Shown: positions 58,155 through 64,000 of the stretch, piece after piece | Layout of the letters: each line of letters starts with the position of its first letter | Position numbering within the stretch: position 1 is the first letter of the stretch | Assembly: GCF_016798245.1 (NCBI RefSeq) | Contig: NZ_JAEUZA010000003.1 | Location: forward strand, 186,001-250,000 | DNA: 64,000 nucleotides | Source: Alkalicoccobacillus gibsonii | GTDB taxonomy: Bacteria > Bacillota > Bacilli > Bacillales > Bacillaceae_D | Direction of reading: 5' to 3' | Notes under the pieces: model-generated | The model's database searches: none | What the model saw: the letters and a program-made list of their open reading frames with translations, nothing else | Told to the model about the DNA's origin: nothing | Position numbers and translations under genes: made by a program

Positions 58155-59408
58155 ATGATCATTAGAAATGCAACCTTACGAGATCGTGAAGGGAAATGGG
58201 ACTTACTTATTAGCGACAACGCGATCGAGAAAATAGATCGTCGCATTGAGGCGGAAGGAGAGGATGTAATAGATGCAGGCGGAAATATGGTCCTCCCACC
58301 GTTCATTGAACCTCATATCCATCTAGATTCAACAATGACAGCGGGCGATCCAAATTGGAATCAGTCTGGGACCCTTTTTGAAGGCATTCAGCGGTGGACC
58401 GAACGAAAAGAAAAGTTAACACATGAAGACGTCAAACAACGTGCCAAAAAAGCATTAACGTGGCAAGTGGCGCAGGGAATTCAGTTTGTCCGCACACATG
58501 TTGATACCACTGACGAAAATCTGACGGCGTTTAAAGCACTTCTTGAAGTAAAAGAAGAAATGAAGCACTTAGTAGATGTGCAGCTTGTTGCCTTTCCTCA
58601 AGAAGGGATTCTCTCGTATCCAAAAGGAAAAGAGCTTCTTGAAGAAGCCATTCAACTTGGGGCCGATGTGGTCGGTGGGATTCCTCACTTTGAAATGACA
58701 AGAGAAATGGGCGTAGAGAGCATCAATATCTCATTTGACTTAGCCGAGAAATACGGCAAGCTGTTAGACTTCCATTGTGATGAAATTGATGATGAGCAAT
58801 CTCGTTTTGTTGAAGTTGTCGCAGCCAAAGCCTACCAAACAGGCATGGGCTCTAAAGTGACAGCTTCCCATACAACAGCGATGCACTCATATAACAACGC
58901 CTATGTTGCCAAGCTCATGCGCGTGTTCAAGATGGCAGACCTAAACTTCGTTGCCAACCCATTAGTCAACACACATCTTCAAGGACGCTTCGACAGCTAT
59001 CCAAAACGTCGTGGCATTACAAGAGTCAAAGAGCTACAAGAAGCAGGACTCAACGTTTCATTTGGACACGATGACATCTTTGACCCATGGTACCCACTTG
59101 GAACAGGGAACATGCTGCAGGTCCTACACATGGGACTACACGTCACACATCTAATGGGATACGATCAAATCAAACAATCCATTGATTTCATCACAACCAA
59201 CAGTGCAAAGGTACTTAACATTCAAGATCAATACGGAATCGAAGAAGGCAAACCAGCAAACCTCATCATCGTCGGCGCACCAGACGAATTTACGATGATC
59301 AGACAGCAAGCCCCGGTGCTCTACTCCGTAAGAGCAGGACAAATCATCGCCCAAACAAAGCCAGCAGAGAGACTGGTTGCTGGGGACGAAGTAGAGTTTA
59401 CGATATAA
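58155..59408 (+). CDS. codA: Cytosine deaminase
   Basis: A 417-aa amidohydrolase-fold enzyme converting cytosine to uracil and ammonia. Metal-site motif EPHIHLD (H54, H56), [15 protein letters not shown], then [14 protein letters not shown] (catalytic Glu), [17 protein letters not shown] (His ligand) and [18 protein letters not shown] (Asp ligand) match E. coli CodA very closely over long stretches. It is encoded in a codBA operon and acts on imported base. GAGAGGGAACAGATT precedes the ATG. A strong terminator follows. Confidence 0.95.
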   Translation: MIIRNATLRDREGKWDLLISDNAIEKIDRRIEAEGEDVIDAGGNMVLPPFIEPHIHLDSTMTAGDPNWNQSGTLFEGIQRWTERKEKLTHEDVKQRAKKALTWQVAQGIQFVRTHVDTTDENLTAFKALLEVKEEMKHLVDVQLVAFPQEGILSYPKGKELLEEAIQLGADVVGGIPHFEMTREMGVESINISFDLAEKYGKLLDFHCDEIDDEQSRFVEVVAAKAYQTGMGSKVTASHTTAMHSYNNAYVAKLMRVFKMADLNFVANPLVNTHLQGRFDSYPKRRGITRVKELQEAGLNVSFGHDDIFDPWYPLGTGNMLQVLHMGLHVTHLMGYDQIKQSIDFITTNSAKVLNIQDQYGIEEGKPANLIIVGAPDEFTMIRQQAPVLYSVRAGQIIAQTKPAERLVAGDEVEFTI

Positions 59409-59414
59409 GATGTG

Positions 59415-59441
59415 AAGATCGCCCGTGGGCGATCTTTTTTT
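59415..59441 (+). terminator. Terminator of codBA
   Basis: AAGATCGCCC / GGGCGATCTT 10-bp stem with a 2-nt centre, followed by seven Ts. Confidence 0.9.
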
Positions 59442-59469
59442 ATTCGGAGCGGCGGGGAATTGGGGGGAG

Positions 59470-59640
59470 GTGCGCAAAAGGAGGTCAGAGTGCGCGGGAA
59501 TCGGGGTGCAGTGCGCGAGAGGGGAGGAGAGTGCGCGGGGATTGGGGTGCGTTGAGCGGAAGACAAAGGTCATGCTCAAAAAAAGTCTGAATGCGCAAAA
59601 ATACAGAGCACCCTCTCAAAAAGCCAGCATGTTCAAATAA
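59470..59640. repeat. Phased array, 41-bp unit of two 20/21-bp arms (core TGCGC), decaying rightward
   Basis: TGCGC cores start at 59471, 59491, 59512 and 59532, then degenerate copies at 59553 (TGAGC), 59573 (TGCTC) and 59592 (TGCGC), and weaker ones near 59613 and 59630. Steps are 20, 21, 20, 21, 20. Odd arms read GTGCGCxxxAGGxGGxxAGA and even arms GTGCGCGGGxATxGGGGTGC, so the unit is again 41 bp. The first part is strongly G-rich on the plus strand. It fills the 387-base codA/response-regulator gap. Function unknown. Confidence 0.85.
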
Positions 59641-59795
59641 AAGCACAACCTCCTCACCTAATACGGCACAATTCCCAATCATTCTTAAACTCTCCAGCCA
59701 TTTCTTAAGAATTTCTTCAGTTTTTCAGTACTGGAAACTTCAGATATGGGGGGTACAATAGGACTATGAAGAAAAGGTTGAGCGGAGGTTAGACA

Positions 59796-60503
59796 ATGAC
59801 AGGTTATACAGTCATGGTTGTGGATGATGACAAAGATATACGCGACGGCATCGATATCTATTTAAAGAATGATGGATACCAGGTGCTCCAAGCGGAAAAT
59901 GGGCAAGAGGCGTTAAATCTTCTAAAAAATAATGAGGTTCATCTGCTTATTTTAGACATCATGATGCCTGAAATGAATGGGATTGAGGCTACATTTAAAA
60001 TAAGGCAAGAGCGCAACATTCCGATCATCATGCTAAGTGCGAAGTCCGAGGAAACAGACAAGATCCATGGTCTATCCATTGGCGCCGATGATTACATCAC
60101 AAAACCATTTCATCCAATGGAATTGATGGCCAGGGTGAAATCGCAAATGAGAAGATATACACAGCTTGGCACATATGAAAAGAAGGATACCGTCATCCGT
60201 GTCGACGGACTGACCCTTGATCAAGAAGCAAAGTGCGTAAAACTTGATGGAGTCACTATCAAGCTGACCCCCATTGAGTATCGTATAACGGAGCTACTGA
60301 TGAGACATCTTGGTCGTGTCTTTTCCATTCATGAAATCTACGAGCGAGTATGGAACGAACCCGCTTATAACTCGGAAAATATCGTTGCAGTTCACATACG
60401 AAAAATTAGAGAGAAAATTGAAGTTGACCCTAAAAACCCTCGTTATGTAAAAGTTGTTTGGGGTGTAGGCTATTTGATTGAAAAGGAGGCGAACCGACCG
60501 TGA
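59796..60503 (+). CDS. OmpR/VanR-family response regulator
   Basis: 235 aa. Receiver domain (1-122) with acidic pair DDD near 10-12, phospho-acceptor Asp in LLILDIMMPEMNG (about D53), Ser in IIMLSAKSE and Lys in YITKPFHP. A C-terminal OmpR-type winged helix follows (IKLTPIEYRITELLMRHLGRVFS, VAVHIRKIREKIE, VWGVGYLIE). ATG follows GAGCGGAGGTTAGACA. Its stop overlaps the kinase GTG, so the pair is coupled. Target genes are unknown; VanR-like sequences often respond to cell-wall conditions. Confidence 0.93.
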   Translation: MTGYTVMVVDDDKDIRDGIDIYLKNDGYQVLQAENGQEALNLLKNNEVHLLILDIMMPEMNGIEATFKIRQERNIPIIMLSAKSEETDKIHGLSIGADDYITKPFHPMELMARVKSQMRRYTQLGTYEKKDTVIRVDGLTLDQEAKCVKLDGVTIKLTPIEYRITELLMRHLGRVFSIHEIYERVWNEPAYNSENIVAVHIRKIREKIEVDPKNPRYVKVVWGVGYLIEKEANRP

Positions 60504-62041
60504 GAGAGCATTTTGGCAAAACAATAAGCTGGAGTTTGTTGTTGGGGATTGCGTTAGTAGGTGTGTTCAGTCTGTTAAATAATGTTGGAGACATCGGTTC
60601 TGTTTTCATTGCTGTATTTAGTTTTCGGGATTTTACAACGCCTTTGATCATTTTACTTGGGATCGCAGCAATTGTTTATTTATCTACCTCTTTTAAACTA
60701 GACTTCGACTGGTTTGAAGACAATTCAATGAGGGGTAACTATAAAAAGATTTCTCTTGATGTTCGATTTATTTTCTTAGCAGTAACATTATTCATAGACT
60801 TCTTACTTTTCTTGGTGGCAGGTTTAGATTCCTTTTATAGTCTAAATTATATTGATATGGGTTTCTTTGTCATCTTTGCCTTCTACATCTTCTTCATCTG
60901 GCTCGCACTTCATCAAGTGATATGGCTTTATCTTGAGATCAAGGATAGCTCTTACTTAATCGAAGGCTTAAAACAAGGAGTAATTCTAAGAACATATCGT
61001 ACGATTCGTGATGCTTTCTCAAATATACCTTTAGTTCTTAAATTACTTTTCTTTATATTAAGTATGTTTGTATGGGGAATTGGTACAATAGCACTGGTCC
61101 TTGCTCCAGGCGACTTAGCGGCACTATTTTTTGTTGTAAGCACTATATTCTTAGGCATCCCAACCCTCACTATCTTCCTACTAAGACTAGGCTACCTAAA
61201 CCAAGTCTTCAAACAAACCGAACAGCTCACGAATGGAACGCTTCGTGCACCTTTAGAGATAAAAGGTCATTCCTTTATCACCACACACGCTAAGCACGTT
61301 AACCATTTGCGTGAAGGGATCTCCTACTCGATGAATGAACAGGCGAAAAGTGAGCGGATGAAAACAGAGCTTATTACAAATGTCAGCCATGACTTGCGAA
61401 CACCGTTAACATCAATTATTACGTATACGGATCTGCTTAAAAATCCTGATCTCTCCGCGGAGGAGCGTCAATCCTATGTGGATGTTCTTGCAAGAAAGTC
61501 GGAGCGATTAAAAGTCCTGATTGATGATTTGTTCGACGTATCAAAAATGGCTAGTGGTCAAATTGAATTAAAGAAAGCAAATATAGAACTGAAGCAGCTG
61601 ATTCAACAAGCGATTGTTGAGCACCAGGAAGCATTTGATCAGGAGCGGCTCGACCTTCGCTTAACCATGCCGGAAAACGATTTGTTTGTGTATGTGGACG
61701 GCCAGAAATGCTGGCGGATGCTTGATAATCTCTTATTAAATGTCTCAAAGTACTCTCAGCCGGGTACACGTGTGTATTTAACAGTGACCGCCCATGAGGA
61801 GCAAGTAGACATTGTCATAAAAAACATTTCGCGTTATGAGCTGAGTGAGAATCCAGAAGAGCTTTTTGAGCGCTTTAAGCGTGCCGATGAAGCGCGTCAT
61901 ACTGAGGGCTCAGGGCTCGGTCTAGCTATTGCGCAATCCATTGCTGAACTACACGGAGGGCAGCTTCAGCTAGAGATCGACGGAGATTTATTCAAAGTAA
62001 CCATTCATCTATATAACCAAGGAGAGCTTCGTTCAAATTGA
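60500..62041 (+). CDS. Sensor histidine kinase (multi-helix, VanS-like output domains)
   Basis: 513 aa. The N-terminal half has about six transmembrane helices (near 8-28, 43-60, 88-108, 116-145, 175-200, 208-230) and no large extracellular domain, suggesting sensing within the membrane. Then HisKA with the phospho-acceptor His in LITNVSHDLRTPLTSIITYTDLL and HATPase motifs (MLDNLLLNVSKYS, ELFERFKRADEARH, GSGLGLAIAQSIAELHGGQ). The N-box has Ser where Asn/Lys is more usual (NVSKYS), a modest oddity. GTG at 60500 overlaps the response regulator stop by 4 bases. The signal is unknown. Confidence 0.9.
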   Translation: MREHFGKTISWSLLLGIALVGVFSLLNNVGDIGSVFIAVFSFRDFTTPLIILLGIAAIVYLSTSFKLDFDWFEDNSMRGNYKKISLDVRFIFLAVTLFIDFLLFLVAGLDSFYSLNYIDMGFFVIFAFYIFFIWLALHQVIWLYLEIKDSSYLIEGLKQGVILRTYRTIRDAFSNIPLVLKLLFFILSMFVWGIGTIALVLAPGDLAALFFVVSTIFLGIPTLTIFLLRLGYLNQVFKQTEQLTNGTLRAPLEIKGHSFITTHAKHVNHLREGISYSMNEQAKSERMKTELITNVSHDLRTPLTSIITYTDLLKNPDLSAEERQSYVDVLARKSERLKVLIDDLFDVSKMASGQIELKKANIELKQLIQQAIVEHQEAFDQERLDLRLTMPENDLFVYVDGQKCWRMLDNLLLNVSKYSQPGTRVYLTVTAHEEQVDIVIKNISRYELSENPEELFERFKRADEARHTEGSGLGLAIAQSIAELHGGQLQLEIDGDLFKVTIHLYNQGELRSN

Positions 62042-62054
62042 ACGGAGTTTTTTT
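62025..62054 (+). terminator. Terminator of the two-component operon
   Basis: CTTCGTTCAA pairs with TTGAACGGAG (one wobble), overlapping the stop codon and followed by seven Ts. Confidence 0.8.
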
Positions 62055-62125
62055 GATAGATTCGCGAAACGTTACAAGCAAATAATCGTAGATATAAGTA
62101 AGACATTGTTAAAGGTGGTTTTTTT

Positions 62126-62317
62126 ATGAATTGCGATAAGTGCGGAAGTGAAACGATCGAATGCCATGTTGACCAAGGGTTATCAGGATTCATTGTTAAA
62201 AATCCTGAGGGAGCAAAGCTATTTACAAACAGCAAGCTCTCAGTGATCAAGCCCAATGTCTGCATTAGATGTGGATACACAGAGTGGTATGCTGAAACGC
62301 CAGAGAAACTGTTATAG
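62126..62317 (+). CDS. Small zinc-ribbon protein
   Basis: 63 aa with two CxxC knuckles, MNCDKCGSETIEC at the N-terminus and PNVCIRCGYTEWYAE near the C-terminus, forming a four-Cys zinc ribbon; the middle is QGLSGFIVKNPEGAKLF. Similar small proteins in Bacillus are annotated as zinc-ribbon or nucleic-acid-binding proteins without known function. AAAGGTGG lies upstream of the ATG with a T-run spacer. The MepB-like gene follows 17 bases later. Confidence 0.8.
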   Translation: MNCDKCGSETIECHVDQGLSGFIVKNPEGAKLFTNSKLSVIKPNVCIRCGYTEWYAETPEKLL

Positions 62318-62334
62318 AAAGTGAGTTGTCGTAC

Positions 62335-62826
62335 ATGCTATCAGAGTCCCTCATTCGAACCACATTTCAAGATAATCATCATGTAGGGAATATTGTAAGG
62401 GAAGAAAGTAACAAAGACTATGAGGGCTTTTCTATAAGCATTGATAGAATTACTTGTCGTAGCCGTCTTGCAAAAACCACTCCGAAAAAGAAAGGATACT
62501 TTGTAGCACTTTGGATAAAAGACAGCCAAGGTGTAAATCAAGCCTATACAGTAGATCAAACCTCCGACAAGACCATCATCTCAGTCATTGATTATACTCT
62601 GCACAAAAAAGGACAATTCGTCTTTCCAAAAGATGAATTAATCAAACGAGGTATTACAAAAACCAAGGATCAAAAAGGAAAAATGGCCTTTCGAGTGTAT
62701 CCAGGTTGGGTGACAGATTTAAATGCGACTGCTAAGAAAACTCAGGTATGGCAATGCAACTATTTTATAGATTTATCAGGAAATCATTCGATAAGAGAGT
62801 TAGAGGATTTATATTTTCAAAAATAA
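62335..62826 (+). CDS. MepB family protein
   Basis: 163 aa resembling the MepB family: NKDYEGFSISIDRITCRSRLAKTTPKKKGYFVALW, then KKGQFVFPKDELIKRGIT and FRVYPGWV. In Staphylococcus aureus mepB lies in an operon with the MepR repressor and MepA multidrug pump, but its own function is unknown. Here it is next to a zinc-ribbon gene and an MFS exporter. ATG at 62335 with weak GTGAG; an in-frame TTG three codons earlier is less likely. The downstream inverted repeat may terminate it. Confidence 0.8.
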   Translation: MLSESLIRTTFQDNHHVGNIVREESNKDYEGFSISIDRITCRSRLAKTTPKKKGYFVALWIKDSQGVNQAYTVDQTSDKTIISVIDYTLHKKGQFVFPKDELIKRGITKTKDQKGKMAFRVYPGWVTDLNATAKKTQVWQCNYFIDLSGNHSIRELEDLYFQK

Positions 62827-62844
62827 TCCAAAAGAAAATCTTGT

Positions 62845-62890
62845 AAAATGACAACCTTGTCGATTATAATAACGACAAGGTTGTCATTTT
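62845..62890. promoter_or_regulatory. Double palindromic operator embracing the promoter of the MFS gene
   Basis: Perfect 18-bp inverted repeat AAAATGACAACCTTGTCG (62845-62862) / CGACAAGGTTGTCATTTT (62873-62890). Each arm contains its own palindrome, GACAACCTTGTC and GACAAGGTTGTC, with centres 24 bp apart. A promoter, TTGTAA (62841-62846) to TATAAT (62865-62870, 18-base spacer), lies within it. This is a typical layout for a dimeric TetR/MarR-type repressor at two sites; as RNA the repeat could also terminate the MepB transcript. Confidence 0.75.
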
Positions 62891-62909
62891 AATTTCTGGA
62901 GGGATATGA

Positions 62910-64000
62910 ATGGCGGTAGAGTCTAAAAAGTTGTTTCAAAACAAGGGATATGTGTATATCATTGCTGCCCAAACGTTGTCGTCGCTCGGAAGCTGGTTAG
63001 ATATGCTTGCCTTAATGGGACTTGTTGCATTGAAGTGGAATGCGTCGCCACTTGAAATGTCTGGAGCGATGCTGATGCTTGTAGCCCCCATGGTACTTTT
63101 AGCATCAATTACAGGAGTGTTAGCTGATCGGTTCGAACGCAAGCATATTATGATCATCTCGAACGTTGTCTGTATTGTTCTAGTACTTGGAATTGCGTTT
63201 TCCACAGCTCTTTGGCAGGTATATGCCCTGTTATTTGTTCGTGGATTTTTTGAAACGCTTTTTGGGTCTGCTAAAAGTGGAAAAGTTAAAGAAATCGTTG
63301 GGATGGAACATATTCAAGCGGCTATGGGCATCAGCGGAATGATTGATAATGCGTCAAAAATTATCGGGCCTTTTCTCAGTGGATTGTTGGTTGCTGTTAT
63401 TGGCATCAAAGGTTCCTTTATTACAAACGCAGTAGTTGTTGCTGTGTCTACGTTACTCCTATTAAAAGTACCTACATCCTTAAAAACTCCTCAAAAAGTA
63501 CAATCAACAAAGCGAAGCTGGGTGACTACGTTGCATGCTGACCTACGAGAAGGATTTCAATTTCTTCGCTCTATCCCAGTCGTTTTAATCAGCGTGTTGC
63601 TACTAAGCTTTATGGTGTTAGCTCTTCAAATTGCAGACACTCAGATCATTATTCTCCTGCGCGAACTTTTCACAGATCCAACGAAGATCATGGGCTATGG
63701 CATTGCGTGTGCTGGAGCTGGTACGTTTTTATCAAGTGCATACTACGCAAAAAGACAAATTCGCTCAACTCTAACAATTTTATTTACAGCTACGTTAATT
63801 ATGGGATGTGTTCTAGTTTCTGTTGCATTACTTAGCGTTCTTCCCGTATCTGTCCTCACCATCGTGTATCCCGCATTATTTTTTAATATGGGCTTTTCCA
63901 TTGGAGCAGTTTCCATTACCACAAACATTCTTGCTCAAAAACAAACACCTGTGGATAAGACTGGACGTGTGTTTGGATTTATCAACAGTTTAACCACATT
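62910..64000 (+). CDS. MFS transporter, 3' end beyond window
   Basis: ATG 62910, 6 bases after GGAGGG, opens a frame that runs uninterrupted to the window end (363 codons, incomplete). Helix 1 is GYVYIIAAQTLSSLGSWLDM; the loop 2-3 motif A analogue reads GVLADRFERKHIM; FLSGLLVAVIGIKGSF and an EGFQFLRSIPVVL segment between halves fit the MFS_3-type exporters (macrolide/enterobactin-exporter-like). It is likely a drug or metabolite efflux pump. Its promoter sits in a double palindrome, implying repression lifted by an effector. Substrate unknown. Confidence 0.88.
   Translation, partial: MAVESKKLFQNKGYVYIIAAQTLSSLGSWLDMLALMGLVALKWNASPLEMSGAMLMLVAPMVLLASITGVLADRFERKHIMIISNVVCIVLVLGIAFSTALWQVYALLFVRGFFETLFGSAKSGKVKEIVGMEHIQAAMGISGMIDNASKIIGPFLSGLLVAVIGIKGSFITNAVVVAVSTLLLLKVPTSLKTPQKVQSTKRSWVTTLHADLREGFQFLRSIPVVLISVLLLSFMVLALQIADTQIIILLRELFTDPTKIMGYGIACAGAGTFLSSAYYAKRQIRSTLTILFTATLIMGCVLVSVALLSVLPVSVLTIVYPALFFNMGFSIGAVSITTNILAQKQTPVDKTGRVFGFINSLTT

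Noticed and set aside
59151-59682. Minus-strand protein genes across codA end and the TGCGC array
   Set aside because: They are shadow frames with repetitive Pro/Arg/Ala-rich sequence produced by the array and the codA antisense strand; no ribosome binding site or family resemblance.
1-64000. Insertion sequence, prophage or integrative element
   Set aside because: No transposase, integrase, phage structural genes or flanking tRNA with direct repeats were seen.

Overview
The window looks like the chromosome of a low-GC, spore-former-type Bacillaceae, probably an alkaliphilic or halotolerant relative of Bacillus. The evidence is strong AGGAGG ribosome binding sites, frequent TTG/GTG starts, classic sigma-A promoters and T-tailed hairpin terminators. 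Typical Bacillus-lineage genes also appear: bacillopeptidase F, HelD, an S-box metNPQ operon, a YhcYZ-like two-component system, Lpl/Yes-type sugar transport, and a PerR box before dps. No rRNA, tRNA, IS element, prophage or CRISPR array is visible. Lineage is inferred from gene content only.

Region by region. 1-5.3 kb: the end of an SDR gene, then a leftward five-gene operon of an SsuD-type flavin monooxygenase, a CUT1 sugar-type ABC importer without an ATPase, and a methyltransferase. 5.4-11.8 kb: small independent genes (acetyltransferase, Yip1 membrane protein, an EamA exporter divergent from an SgrR-like regulator, a YqcI/YcgG protein, a UMF1-type MFS protein). 11.9-15.7 kb: a zinc-binding lipoprotein with His-rich loops, a 41-bp tandem array, a cell-wall amidase and an AlkD-like protein. 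15.7-20 kb: the 1429-aa secreted protease Bpr. 20.4-30.8 kb: housekeeping and stress genes including M20 peptidase, PerR-type dps, helD with a phosphotransferase, and a redox-type histidine kinase/response regulator pair followed by a small exported protein. 31-35 kb: a four-gene operon of two methyltransferase-like proteins, an alpha/beta hydrolase and a lone ABC exporter half with a degenerate ATP site.

35-54 kb is largely nutrient acquisition: a GH4 glycosidase divergent from an AraC regulator, an unusual 705-aa SEC-C protein, the SAM-riboswitch-controlled metNPQ methionine importer, an arylamine N-acetyltransferase, and an Lpl/Ytc-type oligosaccharide importer with a membrane-bound AraC regulator, a GH106-like glycosidase and a YesL-type protein. 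That last cluster resembles the pectin/rhamnogalacturonan loci of Bacillus. 54-59.4 kb: acetyltransferase, Gfo/Idh/MocA dehydrogenase, PfkB sugar kinase, then codBA (cytosine permease and deaminase) behind a leader with the hallmarks of a ykkC-class riboswitch. 59.4-64 kb: a second 20/21-bp-phased array, an OmpR/EnvZ-type two-component pair, a zinc ribbon, MepB, and an MFS exporter cut by the window end, whose promoter lies inside a double palindrome.

The least explained signals are the two sequence-unrelated intergenic arrays with the same geometry (cores every 20/21 bp, 41-bp dimeric unit), the codBA leader RNA, the SsuD/CUT1 operon, and the redox two-component system.
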